From contig CM043943.1 of the NCBI GenBank assembly GCA_014529385.2, forward strand, positions 153,551,092 through 153,615,091: a DNA stretch of 64,000 nucleotides, given 5' to 3'. Below the pieces are notes generated by a model that ran no database searches, was not told the origin of the DNA, and saw only the letters and a list, made by a program, of their open reading frames with translations. The stretch is from Adiantum capillus-veneris (lineage: Eukaryota > Streptophyta > Polypodiopsida > Polypodiales > Pteridaceae). Shown in pieces: positions 21,796-33,469 of this stretch (the stretch's first letter is position 1; the number at the start of each line of letters is the position of its first letter). A program made the translations under genes and the position numbers.

Positions 21796-24700
21796 TGGAG
21801 AAGCGTTTTCGTCCTCGAAAACAAGAGTGATGATACACTAATGTTTTCTATAGTGGCATCCTTCATGGATCCAACTGTTTGGTTGATGGGAACACGATTC
21901 AGCAGGAGGTTCAGTGAAACCAAGAGTAACATCTTGATTTTTCACATTGTTGTCCATTTGCAACCGTTTTGTGTTGCAAATTCCTATCCAATCATAGTGT
22001 GTAGACTCCATTTAGAACACACATGAGTATGAAAAACGAGTTATCACACAAAGATGTACCCTAAAGAGTACCTCTTTTCACTTTCCATGAAAGTAACTTG
22101 CTAACATAATTCATCAGCCAAGTTTAAGTCCTTGACTTTTTTTCGAATTCCAGCAGTAAACAACCCCACCACAACTAGTGTTCAAGGTTGAGAACTTGAT
22201 TTATACATGAAGAGACTACACCTAGTCGCAAACATGCTTTAACTTATGGTAAGCAAACTCCAAGTAGAGCAATAAATGCTTACTGATTGGATCGCTTGGT
22301 GCTAACGTATGCACTTTAAATATCCTTTAGCACAAGATTACACTTTGTAATCTGCCTATCCCCTTGGATAACTAACAGTACTGAGGTATGTTTTCCCTCA
22401 CGGTTTACAGACAGTCTTCCCAGATGACTGGTAAATGGGAATCACAATATCGTATAATATTGTTGAGGAATCAACAATGTCCGGAATAACCATCGTGGTT
22501 AACTTTAAAAAAATCTACAAACATCCAAACTGAGCCATGACCTCTATTGATGACTAGTAGACCCAAAAGTAATCTCATAGAGATACTGCACATAGAGTGC
22601 AAAATACTTCATAAGCAACAACTTAGGAAATACGCATGCCGTTCCAATTCAGCCTTTGCTAAACACTAGGGCCCATAACACCTAGTGTGCATGCATTTAG
22701 CAAAGAACAGATCCGAACCTGTATATCCATGGTGATCCTTGCCAATACTTATGGCAAATGTGATGCGCCTAGCACACATTAAGAAGAAATGTAAATAGTT
22801 CTGAAAAGAAACTGAATACTTTCAAGTGCAATCTTTTGCAAGCCTTGCTGAAACGTCTGAACCATAATAGAAGGTGAAACATTGACCATTCTAGTTACAA
22901 ATTATGAAACTTTTTCATTAAAAACTTAGAGCCTTGATATATATATAAACAACCATCTGTAATGTTGTTTAGCAGTACTTGTACCTGAACAAGTCATTCT
23001 AAGTATCCGATAATTTTTGGCCACCGAAATTGCTCCTGATACGTTGTGCTGAAAATGGTCTAGAAAACAGATTTGACCAACACCTAGGGACTTTGTCGTG
23101 ACATATAATTGAAATAATGGGTGCCAGTGTCAGTCCAGAGACTCATATTCTCCATATGTGGAATATGTCTCATGTAAGGATGTTTAAAAAAAAACATCCT
23201 GCAAGTACAAGATGTACTTGTGTGTGGAGGTAACTCTAAACACTCCGCGACAAGAGTGAGAGGGACCCTCATTCATTCCTCCAAACTGGCTAAACCAAAC
23301 TTCTTGAGTCCCTAGACCATGTTGTATCCCATGTGACAACATGTGCCAAATTGAATTGCACAAGTGGATTCATAACAACATAATGTACATTGGACACTAC
23401 GGCCCAAAATACTTGTTTCGACATGCTCTGGCATGGCCCTGGGGATTGAACTAAAAGTTCCGTTACCCCTATTCAAATGCACAGGAGTACATCTCTCACC
23501 TGTAAAAATACCAAGCAACATTGCACTGGGAACCCTGGGTGTTGCCTTTGCAATCCAAACCCGTTGGGTAGAATCTACGTAGTCAAACCACTTGGTAACA
23601 CCCTTTGTAGAAACTGCTCAACTAGCAGGTAATGGTACCCAACATAGTTAACCGTGTATAGAATGATGAGAATCAACTTGAAAAGTTGAATTTTTTCTCT
23701 ACCGTGTGATAGATTGCGGAATTCTTTCCTTGAAGGTATAACGGGAATAGATCAAATTGTGATCCTCAATGCCTATGGGGTGATCTCGTAAGCACCCGCT
23801 GGGTCGTACCCCAAAATTGTGATTCCATAGACACTCGTAGTGCTATAGAGAGACCAAGAAATCCACACAAGTGAGATGTCTAGCTCGTATCAACAGCCAT
23901 GCTGTCTCAACTGTTTGCTGCCTCTAGACTCCATGGTATAGATCAGCTGATGTGAGTTCAAGAGTATCAAAAACTCAACTTGAGCATCACACTCGAAACT
24001 TGTAGTGCAAAAATGACACCCTAATCATCCGAAATGATAAGACTCTTGGTCGTCCATTAACGTCGATGTATTCGATGTGTACTCCACTGGGCAGATCAAA
24101 TCGGTCGTAAGAACAATCACCCAAGGAATGCCAATAGTTGGGTCCTACCCAAAATTTGACAATGGCTCTTAGCCAACCTGTGTGTGGCTCCTAGCTCTTA
24201 TGGCGATTAGTGTTCAATTGATAAACTGATGAAAACTAATGTGAATGGCATCTTGGCCAATTTCTAGCTGAGAGTTAGAGCACCTTGGCTCGTGCTGACT
24301 CTCAAACAAAACATGTATCAAAAGCTTCTTAGAAAGTTTTCATTATTCTTGAGAGAAATAAGAAAAAGAGAGAGAAGAAGAGCATGTTGGGCTGAGGAAC
24401 TTTCCTTAAATTTCTAGAGTATGTGCCGAGAATGTGTGCTCTTAGGCATCTAATGCGTGATTTGCAGCTTATCCTTTAAGCATACCCCAGTTTTCTGGTA
24501 TGACGCTCTCATCGAGCGAGGTAATAGAAAAACACAAATCAAATCGACCATCTATCGTGTATGGGGTCGTGATTGTACAAGGATGACTTGAATAGGGCAC
24601 TTTGTCGGTGAATCAATTCCAAGTTTTAAGTTCTTTTTAGTGGTGTTTTGCATGGACAACAACCAAATGAGTCAAACAATCCATAACTTATCTTGTCCAT

Positions 24701-27072
24701 GGCAAAGTGTCTAGTGTTATAGCGGAGGCATACTACATAAGGTGGTAAAATTGAATCTACCTAGCTAGCATGCTGTGCATGTAGAAACTCAAGCCCTTGG
24801 AAAAAGTGATGGCCTCAAACGTGAGAGCCAAAACCATAAGTGCCTTGCACAATTGTACTGGTAGGGAGTGATATTCCCTATTTTGGCAGTTCCCCAAACT
24901 TGTGTGCCACTACCCTTGATGCCAAGTCATTGGGCAGTACCTTGGCACAAGGGAGAAGCCTTGCTCGATTAAATTGTCAAAGCACTTTGGTTTGCACAAA
25001 AACAGTAATTTCCAAGTAAACATGGAAAAATAAGAAGAACTTAAAATTGGCTAACCTGGTTTTTGCGGTAACAAGTGGTCCAGAGATTTGGAAGGAAAAA
25101 ACTCATTCTGAACCAGCTCATAGCCATATCTGCTTTGTGAGAGATTGTTGCAAGAGAGTTATTGTATATGCACATACACCCCTTTGTATCATATACATCC
25201 GTCTTGTACGTAATGAGACAACTTGCAAGCATATTGCCAAATCCTTCCCAAGTGTCTATGCTCATAGCATATGCCAAAAGTGTGAAGGCTCAATGAAAAA
25301 TGCAAAAATGGAAGCCTTTCTTCACATAAAGAAGGAATAATTAGCCAACACATGCTATTGTCGACGTACAGATATCCTGGTAAACAAAAATTGACCTTGT
25401 CAATGGAAATTGGCTAGTGCTGTGTGGCTAGCATCTTTGCCGGTTTTTGAAAGCAGTGATAAGAAGTTGGCCATGCCAAGCCCTATGTACCCTTCATCAA
25501 GTCGAGCCACATGGTGTGCCGATCGCCTTGAGAGTCCATTGGCACCAAAAAAAATAAACTGTTCATGATTCGTGCAGCGGATGAGTGCGGCAGGTACCCA
25601 AGCCATGCTTGAGTCGATTTTGCAAGTTAAGCATTTAGGTGATTTCCACAGTGAATGCCAAGAGCACCATACTAGGTGCATACCCCCCGGGGAGGTCACC
25701 TAATAAAAATGTAACCTATCACGTGAGTTCAACAGAAGGGTATTTAAAGTTCTTGAAACTTACAAAAATATATATACAGAAGGGCATTATTTTTTCAAAT
25801 TTGAAAAAAACTTACAGATTTTAAAAGAAAAGGGTACATTATATTCTTAACAAAATTCACAGATAAGGGATTTACAAACATGTCTTGACCGCACGTGATA
25901 TGGTAGTTTTACACATAGTGAACCCCCCGAGCGCATACCTTACTGGATGTGGAGATACCTCAACTACCACTTATCACTTAAGGAGTCAATACAAGCCGTG
26001 CTTGTAAAAGACAATCAAGCCGTGATTGTTACATGTCAATGAACCATAAAAAAAAAAAATTGATTGCATAACTAATTCAAAAGTAATGCCAAAATGTGGA
26101 CAAATTTACCTCGAATCATGTCAAAAATCTGTGAAGGCAGCACATTACTGGAAGGCTCCTGCTCTTAATCGAGCATGCCAAACATCTTGAGTGTCTTCAT
26201 CAATCCTTGTTGGCATTGATTTTGCTTTCAAAAGCTTTTTGCCACGAGCATAATCCTTGGTCGAAGTGCAATCGTCATTGATTTTGGAATAAAAGAACCC
26301 TTGGAAATATCTTTCTGATGAGATGCATGCAGAAGCACTTTGCTTCCTTGCTATTGCCATAGCCCCTTTGCTGAGGCTTGAGCATGAGCATGCATGACAT
26401 GACATGCATACCTTGGAAAATCCGCCTTTGCGTCCCTTCGAGGCAAAGCTCACATGCATCCTAGAAAATCGCGCAGGGCGTCCTTGAGTGTCCCTTTAGC
26501 CTTTTTGAGGCTCACATGCATCCTGGTAAGCCGAGCAAGGAGTCTGTGAATGACCCTTCTGCCCCTTCAATCCTTTAGCCCTTGGCCGTGCATTCAATCC
26601 TCGTAGGCATCCAGGGTGGCCCGACAACCGGCTCTTTGTGGGGCAGGCCGCTAGCATAACGAAAGGTTTTTTTTGTTTATATATATATTTTAAAAAGAAT
26701 TCACTTACTCTGCTGTGAGTGATGGTGGCTCTGTTGCACAAGAAATAGAGAGTTATGATGGATGCTGCATGCCGAGTTTCTCCTGGCTGATGAGACGTGA
26801 TCTCCTCCAAGGCCTGGGGTGCATCCAACAAGCTCCATCTTGGCGCGTTTCAAGCAGGTCGACCTGTGTCCCTTTTTTTGCTAGCGACTGATCCCACGGC
26901 AGCATGTCGCATCCCCTTGGCCTCAAGCAGCCCGTCATGGCTACGGCTTGAAGAGATCGGGATTGGGAGATACATACATCCACCATGCAAAGCATGCAAA
27001 ACTCCTCATACGTCTTGGCTGCAAAACCTTCCAAACTCGCCATGAAAGAGAGTTTCATGCTTCAAGAGGGAG

Positions 27073-27168
<96 letters not shown>

Positions 27169-27267
27169 ATGCTTCCTCTTTGCATGCTTCATGAGGGAGA
27201 TTGAGAGAGAGAGAGAAGGGGAGAGAAGTCCATGCTTCTTCCCCTCCTCCATGGCTGCTCCCTCTCT
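21796..27267. other. Non-coding interior of the LARD
   Basis: Short open frames on both strands (for example 25047-25340 and 25400-25699) show no domain, and I see no codon-level signal for retroelement proteins. A stretch of repeated Leu/Cys-rich short frames at 26100-27050 is also unrecognised. Near the 5' end lie GATA (27069-27092) and GA (27093-27162) microsatellites. Confidence 0.7.
27069..27162. repeat. (GATA)n-(GA)n microsatellite
   Basis: About six GATA units run into about 35 GA units, inside the LARD close to its primer site. Confidence 0.95.
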
Positions 27268-27281
27268 GAGCTCTAATATCA
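27268..27281 (-). other. LARD primer-binding site
   Basis: The minus strand reads TGATATTAGAGCTC one base inside the 5' LTR, a variant of the tRNA-Met site TGGTATCAGAGC. Confidence 0.75.
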
Positions 27282-27282
27282 A

Positions 27283-27425
27283 TGTAAGACATAGGGACCT
27301 GGAACATGCTCATAGCCACCCAACGATGCCCTATATAGGCCATTGGCCTTCTAAATATAGGGACCCCCTTGACGGCATGTTCGTCCTTGCCCTTGGCTGT
27401 GCCTGGTCCTACCCTTGGCATGACA
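27283..27425 (-). repeat. LARD 5' LTR
   Basis: Paired with 21641-21783. On the minus strand it begins TGTCATGCCAAGGG and ends CTATGTCTTACA, with the duplication AGGCA immediately after it on the plus strand. Confidence 0.9.
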
Positions 27426-27430
27426 AGGCA

Positions 27431-30400
27431 ACCATGTATTAATGCAATGACAAAATCTGGGTATACTATAACATCAAAAAGTTTATGAGAAAACAACTAG
27501 TAGAGAACCGGACCCTGTGTAGGGATCGATGGTCCACCCATCGACTTCCACTCTACTACGGATAGAGAGAATTTCACTTCGCCAGGAGTGAGCAAAAACA
27601 CCTCCATCTTACCTGAGCCAGACATAGGTAAGGCCACTTCGCCTCCCTTCATGAACTCGAGCTCTAAAAGGATCCCAAATACCAACAGGTAGTAGGGTAT
27701 CAACACCAACCATACCAGCCTTAGGCACCACACCTCTTTGATGCCTAGCACCGAGTGTTTAGGCCAAGCCAAGGTAAGATCCCCGACGCGTTAGCCATGT
27801 AGGTCATTCAACCCCCGACGCACTAACCGTGTACATGAGCCTAACAAAAAGAATAAGACATAGGCAACACCCCCAAATCCAGCAAAGCCCCATGTCAACG
27901 ACCTTTTCTTGTAGCGATACTGCCATGAGAAACATAACACATGAGTCCAATCACAATAGCACTTCCCAGATACACAAATAATCCTTTTCCAAACGGTTAG
28001 GCTGTACAGGGTCTCTACCTTACACATCTACCATAAACCATCTTGATCACTTCATGATCAAATCCAAAACACCATAAACCATAATCCAATCACATCACAT
28101 GGGTGAGCCCTCCACCCTACTTGGGTGAGGCACAAGCAATCCTGCATAACCACTTTAGAACATAACATGGATGACAAAATTTCAGCAACATAACTCAACC
28201 TAGAAAAAAAAACCATAAGCCACACCGGCTTTCACCATAAAATTTCAACCATAATCCATGAGGGAATCTCAGCCCTTAACCATAAATCATAATCACACTG
28301 AACCAACTCCCACACTTGGAGTTTGACCCATCTCTTGCAATCAATCGGAGTCTACACACATGTGACCCTTAAAATGTGATTCTTTCATGCATAAAAAGAG
28401 TCCAACAAGCAACTAATCATGATATAAAATCCAATTTTGACAACATCCAATCATGGAAAGTTGATGCATCACATCTACGCTTCACCACTCTAGCACATAG
28501 AGCTAGTTTTGACCTAGAAAGGTGGAAGCAATCATAACCATGCATATGAAGCATCCACATCAATCCATGACTTTCCATATATCATATGATATCATTCCAA
28601 CACCGTAAACATGATGCAAAACAACTCTGACCTTTAGGGCAACCATAAACCATAACTTCACACACATGCAAAAAACAATTCTTTGACATTTTTGAGAGCA
28701 TGAAAAACATGCAAATGAAAGTGCTTGACCTCAAACAAATGCATCAAGTTCAGCTCCATAATATATACTATCACTACATAACATCACTTTGACCATATGG
28801 TATTCACACAAGAAACGATAACCCTAAAATAAAGGCACTTTATTCATATATGCCTATGCGGTTCGGGGTGTTTAACCATATACTTCCATGTAAGTTTATG
28901 GACATCTAATAATTGAAATCAACTCACCAAAACAACCATAAAACATATCAAAACGGTTTGGTTAACTCACGACGTCATATGGTATCTCCCTTTGATAGTA
29001 CTCCTACTCGTTTAGGTAAAACCGATAATAGAGTGGTTAATAACTCGCATTCCCGATGTGATAATGGAGACCTAAATTCATTTATCATCAAGTTTCATCA
29101 AGATTTTCAATTGGTTAAGTGGGTTTTTCCATCCAGTGAATCTTTATAGTGGTTCTCCAAGGAGTCTGGAGTCAAAAATTTTGGTTGAGATGTGGACAAC
29201 AATCTGTTTTTTGACCATATCTCTTAGCTCGTGCGTGTTTTTCACATGAGACCAAAGAGAGAAAATATTCTAACACTAGACTGGTAACCTAATAGGACAT
29301 AAAAGTGTCCTTTCATGGTTTTGGAAAAATTTTCCAAAACCATAGTAGATCCACTCATTTTGAAAAATCCTTTCATGAGCTTATAGTTCAAGGACTACTA
29401 CATATGGAAAAAATGAGAAACTTGTAAGATTTCTCATCCCTTGGTCACTACAAGCCTCCAAAGTTGATGGACCAGTGCATTTTGCCCAAAACAACAATTT
29501 CTTACGGTTGATTGCATATAAATAAGAGTGGGGATTCTTGTAGGACATGAGATAAAATGCCCCATTAACTTCAATGGGTTGGCGATCAAAAGATATGGTT
29601 TCTTTTACCTTACTAATTTTTTTTGGGCAAAAAAAAAAGGTACAAAAAAGCTGTATTTTTGCCATTTTACGGACCTATTATCAAAGTTTTTATAGTAACG
29701 CTCAATACAAATACTTTTTTTTTTTTCGACACACCAGAGGGCCCACAGGGGGAGGTGCTTATCCCTTCCAAATATTAGCCATGTTACATGGTCGAGCAAG
29801 GGCCGCGTACCATCGGGCAAGAGCCACGCGTAGGCATCACCATGGCTATATACATGTTTTCTTAGTTCCCTTTGGGCCTTTGGATTCAAAAGGAGCTATG
29901 GATAATGTCAAAAGGATAATGGATCTCTTACTAAGTGGAACCTTGGGGGCAATGATGAAGTGCTAAATATAGCAAACATGAAAAAACTGGGTTTAGCATT
30001 ATGACCTCTAGAAACCCATAGAAACTACTCAATATCTAGCCACCTTTGTAGTTTATGATCAGATATGGTTACTACCTTTGTATTCTTCAACAATTAAAAA
30101 ACTCAACCATCATCATATACTATGCTATATAGCATATTAGGTCCCCCAAAACTCAAAGAAGATTAGCTTTATGTTATACATTACACTTACACAATCAAAA
30201 TTGAATTTGGATATCAAGAAAGCCACCAAAAAAATCATAAAAGTGCTAATTTTGGCAAAAAAAAACAGGATTATGCAATTCTTGTAATTTGGTCATAACT
30301 TTCAATTTTAACACTTAGCTCTCCCTACAAGCATCAAGACATGTTGAGAACTATGGAGGCTTATCCTCTATAAATCTAAACCTCACAAACATGAAGTTTA

Positions 30401-31625
30401 GAGTGGTATAGTTGCAAAAATTTGAAAAAAAAGCCAAAAACAAGATTCGTTTTTTCACACAGTTTAGGTTAAAAAATGTTGTACAAGAGTAACGTTAATG
30501 GTGAAATTGATACTCCAAAAAAAAAATCAAGTTTTTTTTAGCTCATAAGGCAACTTTGTGGATATATAGCACCTAGAAAGTCATTTTCATACTCTTCAAA
30601 TAATTCAAGGAAAATGGTCACTTAACAAGACACAAAAGTGTCCAAGGACATAAAAGTGTCTTGTTACCATTCTAGTGCTAAATGAAGTGTTCTATCTCTG
30701 TTATGAAGGGTTCGTACTGATTCATAATGGTTTGTGATTTAAGACCAAAACAATGTTCCTACCATCTCCATGACGTGAAACAAAACGGGATTTTTATGCA
30801 CGCACATGATCATAATATCATGTGCATAAATTAGCGTGTTAAATATGATGAAATAATCATGGGACATCTTCTTATGTACTTGGTTAGTCCATACATGCAC
30901 TCGTACATGAAAAAACAATCACCAAGAGGGTGACTACGTAGAAAAATGACATAGAGAGAGAGAGAGAGATGATGACTATGGAGTTTAGACTTTCTCACCG
31001 TGCTTTAGAATCGATTTGGGGTTGTCGAAAGGCTTCTTGCTTTGCCGCAAGAGAGCGGTGATGAGAGCTACGTAGAGGTATCCGCCACGAAAGCTTCCGG
31101 AGAGCGCGTACACCATGAAATGAGAGAGAAGATAATAAGCAAGTAGAGAGAGAGTATCCTTGTTCTTTTCGAGAGAGAGAAGAACTTATGGAGATGGTGA
31201 TGAAGAGCTTGCACCACTCCGTATAATAGATAGGTAATTCTGATGTCAAGGCAACAGAGCTTCTGCCTCTGAGAGTGTATCTATGTGTGTTCAAATGAAG
31301 GAAGAGAGGTCTTTATATAGGTTCCCAAGGCCAAAAGCACAAGTCAAGAATAGAGTGAGCAAAGAGAGACAAGTTCGCACACGTTCGGAGCCTTTCAATT
31401 TTTATTTTTTTTTATTTTTAATTTTTTCTAGCGGGCACGGTTTTTCTAAGAAGAAGCTTGCCTTCCAAGAAACGAGCTCTAAACTAAGCTTCTCCTTTCT
31501 TTTCTAAAAAGACTCTTTCTTTCCTAAAAACAAGCCTTTGCTTTTTGATGGTCAACTCTCCCACTTACCATTTAATTTTTACATCAAATTAGACCATCCG
31601 AGCAGTATTTGGCAATGGAAACCGT
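27431..31625. other. 4.2 kb without recognisable genes
   Basis: AT-rich DNA with many ACCATAA-type words at 28020-28800, poly-A and poly-T tracts and scattered short frames. A perfect 14-bp-arm palindrome lies at 29315-29343 (ATGGTTTTGGAAAA). The sequence CATAAAAGTGTC recurs in it (about 29299-29309 and 30640-30660). On the minus strand TATATAAAG near 31312-31320 could be an LTR promoter element. I cannot assign the region to a family. Confidence 0.6.
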
Positions 31626-31678
31626 AGCTAGACTACGCCACACCGTAATATCCTGACATAACTATGACTTTCCAATAC
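31626..31678. repeat. Dispersed repeat, copy 2 (first copy at 1-53)
   Basis: Matches positions 1-53 with a few substitutions and then diverges. It is followed by a stretch containing GGGGATCTTACAGGGGGATAG, which resembles an LTR boundary. Confidence 0.6.
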
Positions 31679-31795
31679 TGTCAATCAATTATCAAAATTC
31701 AACGAAACAAATATTGAAAGTTATTTTCTTGTTTTTAGAAGAGACCCAAAAATTGGGGATCTTACAGGGGGATAGTTATAGCAAACGCGGCAAGA

Positions 31796-31823
31796 GGGGG
31801 GGGGGGGGGGGGGGGGGGGGGGG
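31796..31823 (+). repeat. Poly-G tract (28 G)
   Basis: An uninterrupted run of about 28 G. A second, shorter run lies at about 55456-55470. Such tracts can form quadruplexes, but their length is often unreliable in assemblies. Confidence 0.85.
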
Positions 31824-31842
31824 AATTCTTGAATGGGAATTT

Positions 31843-32055
31843 CTACCTAGTTGATCTAGCAACGTGAACATAGCTCACAAGCTTTTCATTGATAAGAACT
31901 TTGAAAGCATCTTCATAACCCAAGATAAAGATACATGTGCTCATTTTAGAGTCAAAGACTATCTTAGCTAATACACTGGATATAAAGTCCCACTCTATTG
32001 TGTCAAATGATTTTGCAAAATTCATTTTTTCACAAAAGCACAATGTTTTGTCCAA
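31843..32055 (-). pseudogene. LINE (L1-type) reverse transcriptase fragment
   Basis: The minus frame reads KMNFAKSFDTIEWDFISSVL and AFKVLINEKL. This matches the plant LINE RT pattern D.AKAFD.(V/I).W.F(L/I)..VL..M.F...(F)SVLING. Only about 70 codons survive, and the catalytic YADD block is not present. A (GA)n tract follows on its right. Confidence 0.7.
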
Positions 32056-32089
32056 CCTAATTGCATCTACTATACTTTCTCTCTATGGC

Positions 32090-32127
<38 letters not shown>

Positions 32128-32245
32128 GGGAGGGAGAGAGAGGAACAAAAGGAGGGAGGGAGAGAGACATCCTTTTAGAGAAAGAGATGGAGAGAGAAAT
32201 AATAAGGCAGGGTGTGGGAGAGGGATGCAACTAGGCAATGTGATG

Positions 32246-32343
<98 letters not shown>

Positions 32344-32640
32344 GCAAAATAGGGGGGAAGGCACAGAGGGGGAGAGAGAGATTGAGAGGGGGTGTATCAA
32401 GGTAGAGAGAGAGAGTGAGAGAGTGAGAGAGAGAGAGAGGTAAGGGGAGTAAGAGAGAGTAGGAGAGTGAAGGATAGAGGATAAGGAGATTGAGAGGGGA
32501 TAGGTAGAGGTGGTGCTGGAGGAGAGAGGAAGAGAGAGTAGGAGAGTGAAGAACAGAGGATAGGGAGGTTGAGAGGGGATAGGTGGAGGTGGTGTAGAAG
32601 GAGAGGGTGGGAGAGGAGAATAAAAGGAGGAGAGGGTGGA
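32090..32640. repeat. GA-rich microsatellite region
   Basis: (GA)n at 32093-32122 and 32251-32341 is embedded in half a kilobase of purine-rich plus strand. A unit containing GAGTAGGAGAGTGAAG.A.AGAGGATA and GAGAGGGGATAGGT.GAGGTGG is duplicated (about 32455-32515 and 32537-32595). The long frames here are low-complexity artefacts. Confidence 0.9.
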
Positions 32641-32799
32641 GGAGAAGTGTGGGTGGCTTTGGTGGCCAAGGAGGGAGGAAATGGTGGTGCATTGGCGGCC
32701 TTCCCCCTCCCAAAACGTGCTCCAAAGCTCACTCCAACAAGATCACTCCATATCCTAACTCCAAATAAATAATGTGTAAAAGTATCCTCTCTTTCCGAT

Positions 32800-33469
32800 A
32801 TGGAATATCTTCTCTTTGTTGTGTTGAATCTTTGACTGGCAGACTATATTAGATAATCTATTTTCCCATTTGTATGTGAAAAAATAACTCCCATCACGAA
32901 CCAAAAAGCATCCACATGGACATGGAAAATAATATCCCAATCTGGCTAGCAAAGGATTGGCTTCATACTAATGGCATCCTTGAAAGACTAGAAACCAGTC
33001 TCACATTTTGATGTCCATACAAATTTAACTCCCTTTGGGATTAGTTTTTATAGAAAAATGACATTTTTTACAAAAATATGAATAACCCTACAATAAGTGT
33101 TGATGTACCCTAAAAATAAACTCAACTCAAACACATTCCTTGGTGCTCTAGCTTGCTAGACACTTTAGATCTCGTCTTCATCTATCTCTATGCTATTTTT
33201 AACACAATATATCCCAATAGTTGTCCCTTCTACACCATGAATAGTGAATTAAAAGAGTTCAAACATATCCTTTTCTCTTTGCATCTCTCAAATACCATCT
33301 CCAAAAATAGGAGATGCATGTCGAGGAGAAAATTGTGAAGTCATCCATAAATATTGCCAAAAAAATTTGTAAAAAGGTTTTTGGAGTGTTTCATAAGCAT
33401 AATGGCATTAAGTATTAAAAAAACCTCTTGTTTTTAGTGATGAATGTCGTTTTTTTTCGATCTCCTGGT
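32800..33469. other. Intergenic stretch, nothing recognised
   Basis: AT-rich sequence with short frames only. It may be the 3' continuation of the old gypsy element at 33470-36710. Confidence 0.4.

Larger units (their letters stand above)
21641..27425 (-). mobile_element. LARD-like non-autonomous LTR retrotransposon
   Basis: Two 143-bp LTRs (21641-21783 and 27283-27425) are flanked by a perfect 5-bp duplication AGGCA (21636-21640 and 27426-27430). On the minus strand the LTR runs from T(G/A)TCATGCC to CTTACA. A primer site (27268-27281) and a polypurine tract (GGGGGGAGTAA, about 21784-21795) sit exactly where expected. The 5.5-kb interior has only short open frames with no Gag, protease, RT or integrase signature that I can see. 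That is the definition of a LARD. The LTRs differ at about 13 of 143 positions, so this is an older insertion. Confidence 0.9.

Noticed and set aside
31796-31823. Poly-G tract as a functional quadruplex
   Set aside because: Homopolymer length in assemblies is unreliable and nothing nearby supports a role.
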